Shown here one piece after another: positions 35,291 to 44,363 of a DNA stretch of 64,000 nucleotides. Both the position numbers and the translations under genes were made by a program. The notes beneath the pieces were generated by a model. It saw only the letters and a program-made list of their open reading frames with translations, ran no database searches and had not been told where the DNA came from. Each line of letters begins with the position of its first letter. Position 1 is the first letter of the stretch. This stretch comes from UBA6623 sp965248235 (lineage in GTDB: Bacteria; Acidobacteriota; Terriglobia; Bryobacterales; UBA6623): assembly GCA_965248235.1 (NCBI GenBank), contig CBDFIU010000005.1:1674001-1738000 (forward strand), given 5' to 3'.

Positions 35291-36853
35291 TCAATGTGGA
35301 TTGAGGAGTGTTCTGACGAGCTGCGTCTTTTCCTCGTCTTCGCGCAGTCCCTTGGCGAGGGCTAGGCGCTGTTTGGCTTCTTCGCGCAGACCCATACGAA
35401 CAAGCAATTGCCCTAGTTGATAATTGGCCGCGGGGGATGTCGGATCCAGCTCGATGGCCTTTTCGAACTGGGTACGCGCTTCTTCGTATTGGCGTTGCTT
35501 GAACAACGATCGGCCAAGGCCTTCATACGACGGAGCATGGTCGGGGTGGGCTTCGAGGATCTCCCGAAACATCCGCATCGCTTCGTCGGCATGCCCCTGT
35601 TTTTGGGCCGACATGGCGAGGTAAAAGGGCGACAAGAGTTGCTTGGGGTTGAGGCGGATGCTTTCCTTCAGATACTTCTCGGCCTGGTCGAAGGCGACCT
35701 GCAAATAGAGCACCGACCCGACGGCGTAGTGCAATTGAGGATCTTCGGGGTTCTCCTCGAGCAGAGCCTTGTAGAGCGCGAGGGCCTCGTCGTATTGGCG
35801 CGCCGCGCCGCGGGCTGTCGCCAGCCAGTAACGAGTCGGCTTGTGGCCGGGCCGCAGCCGGGCGGCCTTCTCGAGTGCCCCGGTGGAGTCTTCGATGAAC
35901 TCGAGCCTGAGACTGACCGTCCCGAAGGCGAAGAGCACCTCGGGGTCGCCGGGGGCTTCGAGCTTGGCGCGAATCAAGAAAGACAGGGCCTTTTCGAGTT
36001 CGCCTTGCTTTTCGGCGATGCGGGCTGTTTGGCGCAGCGCCGGCAGCGAGCGGTCGTTGAACGTCAGAGCCCACTCGTAATTTTGAGAGGCGCGCGGCAG
36101 GTCTTCGGCAAGCAGATAGAGGCCCGCCAGATTGAACGCCAGCTCGTAGGAGGCCAGCCCTTGGCTCTTGGCGTGTTCGAGGATTTGGATCGGCTCATCG
36201 GTCAAGCCGCCGTCGGATAGCGCGAGGGCGAACTTGATCGCCCATGCGGCGGGCACGCCTCGGAGCCGCAGCCAGTCGGGAACCAGGCTTTGCGCTCCTT
36301 TGCGGTCCCCGGCGGCGGAGAAGGCGTCGGCCAGCAGTAGAAGGCCGTCGGGGGAGGCCCGCAACTGCTTCTCGACGGGCCGAGCCAACTCGATCGTCTG
36401 GCGATGATTCCCCTTCTTACTCTCGATCCGCACCAGAGCAAGGCGGGCGTTTTGATTCTCCGGGGCTAGTTCGAGGACGCGCCGAAAGAGGGTTTCGGCG
36501 CGCTCGGCTTTCCCGAGAAAGGCGTAGGCTTGGGCCAAGTTGAGGTGAGCGCCGACGAGTCGCGAGTCGGCTTTGATGGCGCGCTCGAGCAGTTGGGCGC
36601 CCTCTTGATATTTCTTTTGCCGCAGCCGAATCGAGCCCAGCAGAGCATAGGCGACCGGTTGCGTGGCGGGGTCTTGGAGAGCCGGCTGGATTGCTTCCTC
36701 GGCCGACTTCAGGTCGCCCTTCCGCATCAATTCCAACGAACGTCGCAGTTGGTCGGCCGAGTCGGGCGCGGCGACGGCGGGTAGAGTGATCACAGTCGCC
36801 AGGCAGGCACACCCAAGCAGAACGAGGAGCGGTCTGAGAGCTTTTCGCGGCAT
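35291..36853 (-). CDS. Secreted TPR-repeat protein
   Basis: A 520-residue protein with a signal peptide (cleavage after LPAVAA) and about twelve TPR units from residue 35 to the end, for example AYALLGSIRLRQKKYQEGAQLLERA, AHLNLAQAYAFLGKAERAETLF and NYQLGQLLVRMGLREEAKQRLA. No catalytic domain is attached, so it probably scaffolds partners in the periplasm. It is divergent from the FG-GAP/ASPIC gene, 112 bp away. TPR plus CRTAC1/ASPIC pairs are common in Acidobacteriota, suggesting a shared role. Confidence 0.88.
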   Translation of the reverse strand: MPRKALRPLLVLLGCACLATVITLPAVAAPDSADQLRRSLELMRKGDLKSAEEAIQPALQDPATQPVAYALLGSIRLRQKKYQEGAQLLERAIKADSRLVGAHLNLAQAYAFLGKAERAETLFRRVLELAPENQNARLALVRIESKKGNHRQTIELARPVEKQLRASPDGLLLLADAFSAAGDRKGAQSLVPDWLRLRGVPAAWAIKFALALSDGGLTDEPIQILEHAKSQGLASYELAFNLAGLYLLAEDLPRASQNYEWALTFNDRSLPALRQTARIAEKQGELEKALSFLIRAKLEAPGDPEVLFAFGTVSLRLEFIEDSTGALEKAARLRPGHKPTRYWLATARGAARQYDEALALYKALLEENPEDPQLHYAVGSVLYLQVAFDQAEKYLKESIRLNPKQLLSPFYLAMSAQKQGHADEAMRMFREILEAHPDHAPSYEGLGRSLFKQRQYEEARTQFEKAIELDPTSPAANYQLGQLLVRMGLREEAKQRLALAKGLREDEEKTQLVRTLLNPH

Positions 36854-36965
36854 TGTGATCCGACGCCCCGAGGAGCAACCCGGCGGAGGGCCCGAGGCCC
36901 CCTGAGGGCATTCTATCGAAGGGTGACGGCTTCTGGGCGAACATCTACTATGCGAACATCAAGAT

Positions 36966-38711
36966 GTGTCGTTCTGCCTCCGTTCGCGGGCTCTGTTACT
37001 GGCTCTCAGCGCTCTGACGACCGCGGCGACAGCCCGCCCGGCGGCGGCCGCCGAGGACGCTCTCCCCTCCTTCTCGCTCATCACCGATCAAGCCGGCCTG
37101 GCTTACAAGATCACCTGCGGCGATCCGGTCACCCACTCCCTGATCGACGTTAACGGACAAGGCGCTTGTTTCCTCGACTACGACGGAGACGGCTATCTCG
37201 ACATCTATCTCGCCAATGGCTCCTCGCAAGCCCTCGATCGCGCCGGTACGCCGCCCCATGACTACCTGCTGGGGAACCAAGGCGACGGCACGTTCGCCGA
37301 CGTCACCCAGCGCAGCGGCCTCGGCGATACGAGTTGGTCGAGCGGCTGCGCGGTGGGCGACTACGACAACGACGGCGACCCCGACCTCTATGTCACCAAT
37401 TACGGCCCCAATAAGCTTTACAGAAACGACGGCGGCGCTTTCTCCGACGTGACCGAGCTGACCGGCGTCGGCGGCCCTGGCTGGACACCCCCGAAATGGA
37501 CCATGGGGGCCGCCTTCGCCGATGTCGACAACGACGGCGACCTCGATCTCTTCGCCGCCAACTTTACGAAATTCGATCCCAAAACCTCTCCACCGCCCCC
37601 GACCAAGGCCAGCCCCTGCAAGCTCAAGGGCGTACCGATCGTCTGCGCGCCCGACTACTACGAGGGCCAGCAAGACCTGCTCTATCTCAACAATGGCGAT
37701 GGGACCTTCAGCGAGGTCGCCGAAGCGGCCGGTCTGCACCAGGCCAAGCCCGGCCACGGCTTTGCCGTCGTCTTCTCCGACTACGATGATGACGGCGACC
37801 AAGATCTCTACGTCGCCAACGACTCGGGCCCCAACTTCTATTACGAAAACGACGGCGAGGGAGCGTTCAACGACATCAGTTGGGAATCGGGCGGCATGGT
37901 CAACGAGCATGGCGAGCCGGAGGGCTCGATGGGTCTTACGGTCGGCGACTACAACAACGACGCGCGGCTCGACATTTTCGTCACCAACTTCATCGAGCAG
38001 TCGAACACGCTCTACGAGAACGACGGCGACAACATGTTCATCGACCAGACGAGCAGTTTGGGGCTCGATCCGGTGGGCTTCAACTACAGCGGCTGGGGCA
38101 CGAAGTTTATCGACTTCGACAACGACGGCCGGCTGGATCTCTTCATCACCAACGGACACACCGACGAACGTCTCGAAGCGCGCTACCCCAACGACACCTA
38201 CGCCGAGCCCAACTACCTATTGCGCAATGTCGACGGCAAGCGATTCGTCGATGTCTCCGACGCCGTCGGCATGCGGAAGATCGAGAACCGCGTCGGGCGC
38301 GGCAGCGCTTTCGCCGACTTCGACAATGACGGCGACATCGATGTGCTCGTGATCAACAAGAACGAAACACCGACGTTTCTGCGCAACGACGGCGGTCATC
38401 GCCGCCATTGGCTCACGATTCGCGCGCAGGGCACCCAAAGCAACCGCGACGGCATTGGCGCGAAGATCTTCGTCACGGCCAATGACGTCCGCCGGGTGTT
38501 CGAGGTGCGCGGCAGCGACAGCTACCTTTCCAGCAACGATATGCGCGTGCATGTCGGCTTGGGCGATGCCGAATCGGCTGACTTGGAGATCCGCTGGCCC
38601 TCGGGCCAACGCGACCGCCATGAAGCCGCGGCGGCCGGGAAGTTCTATCTCGCGGTAGAGGGCAAACCTCTTAAGCCCGACCCGCGGACGCCGCCGCTTC
38701 GCAAGCCTTAG
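36966..38711 (+). CDS. CRTAC1-like FG-GAP/ASPIC-UnbV secreted protein
   Basis: A 581-residue exported protein with GTG start and a signal peptide ending ARPAAAAE. At least seven FG-GAP/VCBS repeats carry Asp-rich calcium loops (DYDGDGYLD, DYDNDGDPD, DVDNDGDLD, DYDDDGDQD, DYNNDARLD, DFDNDGRLD, DFDNDGDID), forming an integrin-like propeller. The ASPIC/UnbV domain at the C-terminus has NRDGIGAKIFV and DLEIRWPSGQ. Function is unknown; surface binding of ligands or partners is the usual proposal. The length is normal and no disruption is seen. Confidence 0.93.
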   Translation: MSFCLRSRALLLALSALTTAATARPAAAAEDALPSFSLITDQAGLAYKITCGDPVTHSLIDVNGQGACFLDYDGDGYLDIYLANGSSQALDRAGTPPHDYLLGNQGDGTFADVTQRSGLGDTSWSSGCAVGDYDNDGDPDLYVTNYGPNKLYRNDGGAFSDVTELTGVGGPGWTPPKWTMGAAFADVDNDGDLDLFAANFTKFDPKTSPPPPTKASPCKLKGVPIVCAPDYYEGQQDLLYLNNGDGTFSEVAEAAGLHQAKPGHGFAVVFSDYDDDGDQDLYVANDSGPNFYYENDGEGAFNDISWESGGMVNEHGEPEGSMGLTVGDYNNDARLDIFVTNFIEQSNTLYENDGDNMFIDQTSSLGLDPVGFNYSGWGTKFIDFDNDGRLDLFITNGHTDERLEARYPNDTYAEPNYLLRNVDGKRFVDVSDAVGMRKIENRVGRGSAFADFDNDGDIDVLVINKNETPTFLRNDGGHRRHWLTIRAQGTQSNRDGIGAKIFVTANDVRRVFEVRGSDSYLSSNDMRVHVGLGDAESADLEIRWPSGQRDRHEAAAAGKFYLAVEGKPLKPDPRTPPLRKP

Positions 38712-38830
38712 TCGGCCTTTGTCGTCGCCTGACGAGGTCGATTGGGGAGGCGGGTTGCCGGGCAGGCCTGGAGACCTCCGCACTGGGGCGGACGTTTTGC
38801 GTTTTGGAGGAGAAGAGATGTCGCCTTGAG

Positions 38831-38908
38831 TGGCGACACGGCACGCATGAGTGCTTGCACCGCCGTGAAACTACCGCGCTGGGAAGCCACTCTGAAAGAG
38901 TACAGGGG
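38831..38908 (+). repeat. REP family 1 hairpin plus degenerate 37-bp module
   Basis: A copy of the GGCGACACGGCACGC hairpin is followed directly by a diverged copy of the 37-bp module that bounds the IS110 unit (TGAAACTACCGCGCTGGGAA, ending GAGTACAGG). No IS110 leader or transposase is attached, so the module exists independently of IS110. It fills the gap between the FG-GAP gene and the large kinase. Confidence 0.75.
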
Positions 38909-38935
38909 GAGGGGATGATCGAGGAGATTGCGGGG

Positions 38936-41900
38936 TCACGGCCCCAACGGCTCGGGTCGCCCCGGAGGCCCGGGCAGCCGCGGGCGCTCACGAAACTGCT
39001 CATACCAATTCTGAACAATGCGGATGGTCGGCTTGGGGATTTCGCCCGTGTCGGTGATCGGCTCGACCAGCAGGAAGCGCTTGCCGTCCGCCGAGACATC
39101 GTAGGGGGCATAGTTGCCGCCGGGCCGCAGCCCCGGGTGATCGAACAGACGCGTCGACTTGCCGATCGAGAAACCATCCTCGGTCGAAACTTCGACCGCG
39201 ATCAAGGTTTCGCCCTCGACGTAGAAAAGCTCTTTGCCGTCGCGGCTCCAGCGGACTTTCGTGCCGCCGTTGCTCGACACCGTTACCCGCCCGCCGGGCT
39301 CGGGAAACGTTTGGACGTAAACCTCGAACTGACCCGACTCATTGGAAACGTAAGCGACGTAGCGACCGTTTGGAGACAGCTTCGGCACGGCCTCGGCGAA
39401 CGGTGTTTCCGTAAAACGATGTTGCTCCCAAGTGTCTTTCTTACGCTGCAAATAGTAGAGGTCGAACGCGCTATGGAACAGGAGATAGTCCCCGTCCCGC
39501 GACCAATCCCCCAGCACCTCACGGGCCGGCGACGACAGCAGAGCCGACTCTTCACCGGAGCCGTCCGCTCGGCGCACGAAGACATCGCTGTTGCCCGAAC
39601 GATTGGAAGAGAACGCGATTTGCTCGCCGTTGGGCGACCATTGCGGCCTTCGATCCCGCCCAGGGTCGCTCGATATGCGGGTCCTCACGCCTCGGCCTAT
39701 GTCATAGGCCCACACATCCGCATTCGCTCCCTCGGTTGCCGTCACGGCAACCCGGCGGCCGTCCGGCGAGAGCGCGGGACTACCGAGTGCATCGCCCGTG
39801 AAGCCGACCGCCTTCAGGTTGCGGCCCGCGCGGTCGAGCCACACCAGCCGCCCTTTCCCTAAGTCCGGGCTGTCGAGGTACACGAGCGTTTGATCGGCCG
39901 CGACCGTCGGCTGAAAGGCGTTTTCCGCTACTGGAAACGCTTCACCCTCGGCTTGAAGCGTGTCGAGCGAAAAAGGCATAGCCCAAAGATCATGGGGCGA
40001 CAGGAGCGCGGACTGGTAAACAAGGTGGCCGCTACTCGAAAAGAAAGGGAACGTTCCCGGTCCAAGCACCCGCTGCCGGCCGGTTTCGAAGTCTTGAACG
40101 ACGATCTTCTGTCCCGAAAAGTTCCCAACGAAAAACGCCAGCACCCGGCGCCCCGCTTCGGGAGGCAGGAAATGGGGAAGGCCAAGAGCCGACTCCCCTT
40201 CTTGCGCGCCTTCTACGTCCTTCGGGGAAAGCAGCAAGCGGACAACGCCGCCCCGGGCCGAGACTTCATAAAGACCGCGGGCGCCGTCCTCACCTCTTGC
40301 GGCGAAAACAATCACTTCGCCGTCGAAGCTCCAGGCGCCCCCACCCGCGCCACCGCTGGGCACGGCGCAAAGGCGCACCGAGGGTCCCCCTTCGACGGAA
40401 ACCTTTCTGAGTTCCCCGCCGGAATGGAACCCAATGAAATCACTGCGCGGGGACCAAAAGAGTGTATGTGCGCCATGGGTTCCGTCAATGGCGCGGGGCT
40501 CCTGCCGGTCGAGGTCTTGCACCCAGAGCAAGCTTTCGTCCCCCGGCGAAATGAAAGCGACATGTCGTCCGTTGGGCGATATCGCCGCGTTGCCTTGAAA
40601 CAGGCCTGGGTTTACCCCAACCGAAGGTGTGAGGGCAAATCGGCGCAGGGGTCTTGGGCCTCGGAAGCCGGGGCCGCGCAGGTACAGCACGGCGACCGCG
40701 GCGAGCAGGAGGAAGACGGTTGCGTAGAGGACGCGATCTTTCAGGCGACGGCGCTTTTGCGCGGAGCGCGCAGCCGACTCGGGCACGACATTGATCGTCA
40801 CGGAGCGTTTGAGTTGGGTGTCTTCGGCGCGGTAGGCAACACTGTCGCCTTGGGAGGCGAGGTCTTCGATGACGTGGTACTTCACCAGCGGGTGGTTCGG
40901 CTCGCCGGCGGTTTCACTGGGACTCGGTGTCGGCGAGGTGAGTGCTTGTTCAGGCGTCGGAGCCGACTCGGGCGCGGAGGCTTGGACACCCGTGGGTAGC
41001 GGAGCGCTCCCAGGCGGCCCCGTCAGCGTATGTGGCGGCGTGGAAGCCTGCTCCCAGCCGGCGGCCGTGCCCAGGGCGGCGGGCCGTGTTCCCATCTCAC
41101 TCGGCAGCGGGGGACGAGTGGTTCGTCCAACGGTCGAGCGGGCGGTTTCGAGCTTCTTGCGCAACGTACTCAGATCGAGGATCAGCGCCGATGCGTCCGG
41201 GTAACGGTCCTCGCGCTTCTTCGCCAGGCACTTGTCGACGATCCACTCGAGTTCCATCGGGACGCCCGTACGCAGACCCGTCAGCGGCTCGGGGGCTTCG
41301 TGCAGGATCGAGTATTGCACCGCCTGGCTGTAGTCGCCGCGAAACGGCAACTGTCCCGAGATCATCTCGTAGGTCACGCAGCCAAGCGCCCACAGATCGG
41401 TGCGCTGGTCGGTGCCGGCGGCCTCGGTCTGCTCGGGCGACATGTAGGCCATCGTGCCGAGGGCGGTCTCGAGCTCGGTGAGTTTTGACCGCTCGGAGAG
41501 CTGCGCGAGGCCGAAGTCCATGATCTTGATGAGGCGCTCGGAGCCCTCGTTGAGAAGCATCACGTTGGCCGGTTTGATGTCGCGGTGGAAGATGCTCTTG
41601 CGATGCGCCGCTTCAAGGCCGCGGGCGATCTGGACGGCGATGTCGAATACATCGTTGAACGGCAGCGGCCCGGTGGTGATCTTACGGTCGAGGGTTTCGC
41701 CGTCGAGGTGCGCCATGGCGATGAAGGTTTGTCCCTCGACCTCGTCGATTTCGTAGACGGTGCAGATGTTGGGATGATCGAGCGCGGCGGCGGCCTGGGC
41801 CTCGCGGAAGAAGCGCGTCTTGGCTTCGTCGTTTGAGAGCAAATGCGCCGAGAGGAACTTGAGGGCGACGGCGCGCTTGAGCTTGGTGTCCTCGGCCTTA

Positions 41901-41971
41901 TAAACGACACCCATCCCGCCCTCACCGAGCTTCTCTGTGATTTCGTAATGCGAGATGGTGCGGCCGATCAT
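38936..41971 (-). CDS. Ser/Thr protein kinase with TolB/WD40-like propeller, intact
   Basis: A 1011-residue kinase. The N-terminal Hanks-type domain (about 1-275) has GEGGMGVVYKAE, VALKF, HRDIKPANV, DFG and MSPEQTE. A Pro/Ser/Thr-rich linker (about 280-360) follows. Residues of about 362-410 resemble a second, degenerate kinase N-lobe (KYHVIEDLASQGDSVAYRAE). One membrane segment (TVFLLLAAVAVLYL, about 415-435) precedes an extracytoplasmic TolB/PD40 propeller (about 440-1000, repeats such as SPNGRHVAFIS and SPDGRRVAVTA). It should sense external signals and phosphorylate cytoplasmic targets. It is the only undamaged one of three paralogues here. Confidence 0.95.
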   Translation of the reverse strand: MIGRTISHYEITEKLGEGGMGVVYKAEDTKLKRAVALKFLSAHLLSNDEAKTRFFREAQAAAALDHPNICTVYEIDEVEGQTFIAMAHLDGETLDRKITTGPLPFNDVFDIAVQIARGLEAAHRKSIFHRDIKPANVMLLNEGSERLIKIMDFGLAQLSERSKLTELETALGTMAYMSPEQTEAAGTDQRTDLWALGCVTYEMISGQLPFRGDYSQAVQYSILHEAPEPLTGLRTGVPMELEWIVDKCLAKKREDRYPDASALILDLSTLRKKLETARSTVGRTTRPPLPSEMGTRPAALGTAAGWEQASTPPHTLTGPPGSAPLPTGVQASAPESAPTPEQALTSPTPSPSETAGEPNHPLVKYHVIEDLASQGDSVAYRAEDTQLKRSVTINVVPESAARSAQKRRRLKDRVLYATVFLLLAAVAVLYLRGPGFRGPRPLRRFALTPSVGVNPGLFQGNAAISPNGRHVAFISPGDESLLWVQDLDRQEPRAIDGTHGAHTLFWSPRSDFIGFHSGGELRKVSVEGGPSVRLCAVPSGGAGGGAWSFDGEVIVFAARGEDGARGLYEVSARGGVVRLLLSPKDVEGAQEGESALGLPHFLPPEAGRRVLAFFVGNFSGQKIVVQDFETGRQRVLGPGTFPFFSSSGHLVYQSALLSPHDLWAMPFSLDTLQAEGEAFPVAENAFQPTVAADQTLVYLDSPDLGKGRLVWLDRAGRNLKAVGFTGDALGSPALSPDGRRVAVTATEGANADVWAYDIGRGVRTRISSDPGRDRRPQWSPNGEQIAFSSNRSGNSDVFVRRADGSGEESALLSSPAREVLGDWSRDGDYLLFHSAFDLYYLQRKKDTWEQHRFTETPFAEAVPKLSPNGRYVAYVSNESGQFEVYVQTFPEPGGRVTVSSNGGTKVRWSRDGKELFYVEGETLIAVEVSTEDGFSIGKSTRLFDHPGLRPGGNYAPYDVSADGKRFLLVEPITDTGEIPKPTIRIVQNWYEQFRERPRLPGPPGRPEPLGP

Positions 41972-42168
41972 GGCGGGGAGCCCGCGGAGTGGGACCTGAA
42001 GAGATTGTACAGAAGACCGGCTTGGGTTGCCGTGAGGGGGGCGACATCAATTTGGTGCGCGGTCGTTTGGCCGGTCGCTTGTGCTCTGGGCTCTGATTCT
42101 ATTGCTCGCATGGCCGGAGCCACTTCCTACATTTGGGCGCATACGAAACCGATCCGGGCGGAGCGGGC

Positions 42169-43170
42169 TCAGGCTTTGGGGTGGCTGCGGTCGTAGGTTC
42201 TCATGAGTTCCTCGAGCGAGAGTTGGGTGTATTTCTGCGTGGTTGAAAGGCCGGCGTGACCGAGGAGTTCTTGAATGGCGCGGAGATCGGCGCCGTCGCT
42301 CAAAAGGTGCGTGGCGAAGGCGTGCCGCAAGGCGTGGGGGTGAAGCGTCGGGTCGCCGGAGAACAGCAGCGCGTAGCGTTTCACGAGCCTTTGCACGCTG
42401 CGCGCGGTCAATCGTCCGCCTCGTGTATTGAGTAGTAGAGCGTCGACTGACGGGCGCGCGGCTTCGCCTGATCCCGCGCTCGGCGGCGGCTCTGTGCGAA
42501 CCTCGTCTCGCAATTCCAGGTACCGCCGCAAGGCCTTATCCGCCTCGCCGCCGAAAGGTACTTGGCGTTGTTTGCCGCCCTTGCCGTGCACGACGATCCA
42601 GCGTTCTCGAAGGTCGAAATCAGCGCGGTCGAGCGCTACCAACTCTCCGACGCGCAGACCGCAACCGTAGAGCAGCTCGAAGATCAGCCGGTCACGGGCG
42701 GCCATGAAGCCTGCCCGGCGTTGGTCGCCCTCGCCGGAGGATTCGCGGTTCTTCGTTCCGCCGGGCGAAAGCGTTCCGACCGAATCGACGAGCCGATTCG
42801 TCTGCTCGGCCGTCATCACGGCGGGCAGGGTTTTCGGCAGCTTGGGGGTGTTGAGCAGAGCGGCCGGATTACTCGGGACCAATCCTTCGCGCACGAGGAA
42901 TCGGAAGAAAGCGCGTAAGGCGGCGAGCTTTCGCGCCACCGAGCGATTGGTGTTGCCTCGCTGAAAGCAGTCGGCCATATACTCGCGAATCTCGAGCGGC
43001 TCGAAGTCCGCGGGCGCGGGCGGCGTTTCCCCAAGGGGAGAGAAATAGGCCGTGAAGCCTTTCAGGTCCGAGGCGTAGGCGCGGATCGTGTTGGGGGAGA
43101 GATTGGCTCGCCGCAGGGAGGCCAGAAAGCTCTCGCCGGCCGCTTCGAGAAGAGTGTGCTGATCCGCCAT
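42169..43170 (-). CDS. Tyrosine recombinase, XerC/XerD type
   Basis: A 333-residue site-specific recombinase starting MADQHTLLE, behind GGAGGGG. The N-terminal core-binding domain has LSPNTIRAYASDLKGFTAYF. Catalytic residues are visible: Arg in GCGLRVGEL, Lys in GKGGKQR, His-x-x-Arg in HPHALRHAFATHLL, His in LLGHAGLSTTQ and Tyr in KYTQLS. Features fit chromosomal dimer-resolution Xer proteins; a linker insertion (about 160-175, GTKNRESSGEGDQRR) is longer than usual. XerC versus XerD cannot be decided. No integron or phage context is seen. Confidence 0.9.
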   Translation of the reverse strand: MADQHTLLEAAGESFLASLRRANLSPNTIRAYASDLKGFTAYFSPLGETPPAPADFEPLEIREYMADCFQRGNTNRSVARKLAALRAFFRFLVREGLVPSNPAALLNTPKLPKTLPAVMTAEQTNRLVDSVGTLSPGGTKNRESSGEGDQRRAGFMAARDRLIFELLYGCGLRVGELVALDRADFDLRERWIVVHGKGGKQRQVPFGGEADKALRRYLELRDEVRTEPPPSAGSGEAARPSVDALLLNTRGGRLTARSVQRLVKRYALLFSGDPTLHPHALRHAFATHLLSDGADLRAIQELLGHAGLSTTQKYTQLSLEELMRTYDRSHPKA

Positions 43171-43254
43171 GGCCGCCCCTCCATTCTCGCAACCGGCGGG
43201 ACGTAACGGGGGGGGCTCAGGCATCGGCCGGAATGCCCGTGGCGGGAAAACGGG

Positions 43255-43284
43255 TTGACAAATAGGCGAACAAAAAACGAATAT
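43255..43284 (+). promoter_or_regulatory. Candidate sigma-70-type promoter for the radical SAM gene
   Basis: TTGACA at 43255-43260 is followed after 18 bp by GAATAT (43279-43284), inside an AT-rich patch that stands out from its surroundings. Transcription would begin close to the GTG at 43290, which suggests a leaderless or nearly leaderless message. Confidence 0.45.
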
Positions 43285-43289
43285 AAATT

Positions 43290-44276
43290 GTGCTTGCCGA
43301 GTCCCACCAACCTCCCGCGCCCCTCGTCGGGATCGCTCGTTTAGCGGCCGAAAGCGAGAAGCTGCCGTCGAAATCGACGGTTGAATACTTCGACCTGCCG
43401 ACCCGCGGCTTGCTCAATCGGTCGTCTAATCCGGCGATGCCCTTTCGGTGGACGATCAACCCCTATCGGGGCTGCGAGTTCGGCTGTAAGTATTGCTATG
43501 CCCGCTACACGCACGAGTTCATGGGCATGGAAGACGGGCGGTTGTTCGAAACGAAGATCTACGCCAAGCGAGACGCCGCGCGGGTTCTGCGAAACGACCT
43601 GAGAAGGCGTCCCGAGGGGGCTATCGCGCTGGGAACGGCTACGGACCCCTATCAACCGGCGGAAAGGCGCTTTGGGTTGACTCGGGCGATCCTCGAGGTC
43701 TTTGCCGACGAGGGTGGGTATGAGCTGTCGATCACAACGAAATCGGACTTGATCGTTCGTGACGTCGGGCTGCTGGTTGAAGTGGCGCGCTCGAATGTGC
43801 TTTCCGTCAACATGACGGTGACGACGATGGACCGCGATCTTGCGCGCTTGCTCGAGCCGCGTGCACCGCGTCCTGATTTGCGTCTGCGGGCGGTGGAGAA
43901 GCTGGCGGAAGCCGGAGTGGAGGTGGGCGTGTTCGCCAATCCGGTGATGCCGTTGATTAGCGATTCTGTCGAAAGCCTGTCGGCGGTTGCCGAAGCCGCC
44001 GCCAACGCCGGGGCGGGTTATTTCGGTGGGGGGACGCTGTTTTTGATGCCCTGCGCGCAACGGCAGTTCTTTCCTTTTCTTGAGGAGAACTTCCCCGCGC
44101 TGGCCGAGCGGTATAAACGACGCTACGGCAAACAGCCCTATTTGCGGGGGGATTATGCGGATCTGATCCGCCGCCGAGTTTGCGAGGTTCGCGCGCGATA
44201 TGAGTTGGCTTCGGCGCCGAGAGACTATGTTCCCGAGGTTGCGCCGGAGGAGGCGCAGTTGCGCCTGTTCGGGTAA
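43290..44276 (+). CDS. Radical SAM protein, Rv2578c/SplB-like
   Basis: A 328-residue radical SAM enzyme with the CxxxCxxC cluster motif at C62, C66 and C69 (RGCEFGCKYCYAR). The SSNPAMPFRWTINPYRG lead-in and TDPYQPAERRFGLTR stretch characterise the PA0069/Rv2578c branch related to spore photoproduct lyase. The reaction is not known. The GTG start is preceded by an AT-rich promoter-like patch and has no clear ribosome site. It is divergent from the Xer gene. Confidence 0.88.
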   Translation: MLAESHQPPAPLVGIARLAAESEKLPSKSTVEYFDLPTRGLLNRSSNPAMPFRWTINPYRGCEFGCKYCYARYTHEFMGMEDGRLFETKIYAKRDAARVLRNDLRRRPEGAIALGTATDPYQPAERRFGLTRAILEVFADEGGYELSITTKSDLIVRDVGLLVEVARSNVLSVNMTVTTMDRDLARLLEPRAPRPDLRLRAVEKLAEAGVEVGVFANPVMPLISDSVESLSAVAEAAANAGAGYFGGGTLFLMPCAQRQFFPFLEENFPALAERYKRRYGKQPYLRGDYADLIRRRVCEVRARYELASAPRDYVPEVAPEEAQLRLFG

Positions 44277-44310
44277 GGGCGGAGCGCTACGCGGGAGATA
44301 TCGCCAGGAG

Positions 44311-44346
44311 CGGCGACACGGCACGCTGAAGCGTGCGCCACGTCGG
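44311..44346 (+). repeat. REP family 1 hairpin
   Basis: CGGCGACACGGCACGCTGAA followed by GCGTGCGCCACGTCGG forms a 36-bp hairpin just after the radical SAM stop. It matches the inner arms of the palindrome at 3799-3995 and may act as a bidirectional terminator with the convergent DctM gene. Confidence 0.7.
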
Positions 44347-44363
44347 GCGACGTGGCCGGCCGG

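Noticed and set aside
36996..38159. 387-codon open frame opposite the FG-GAP gene
   Set aside because: The Val-rich product mirrors the GAC/AAC codons of the calcium loops on the coding strand; the plus-strand gene has clear domains and a signal peptide.
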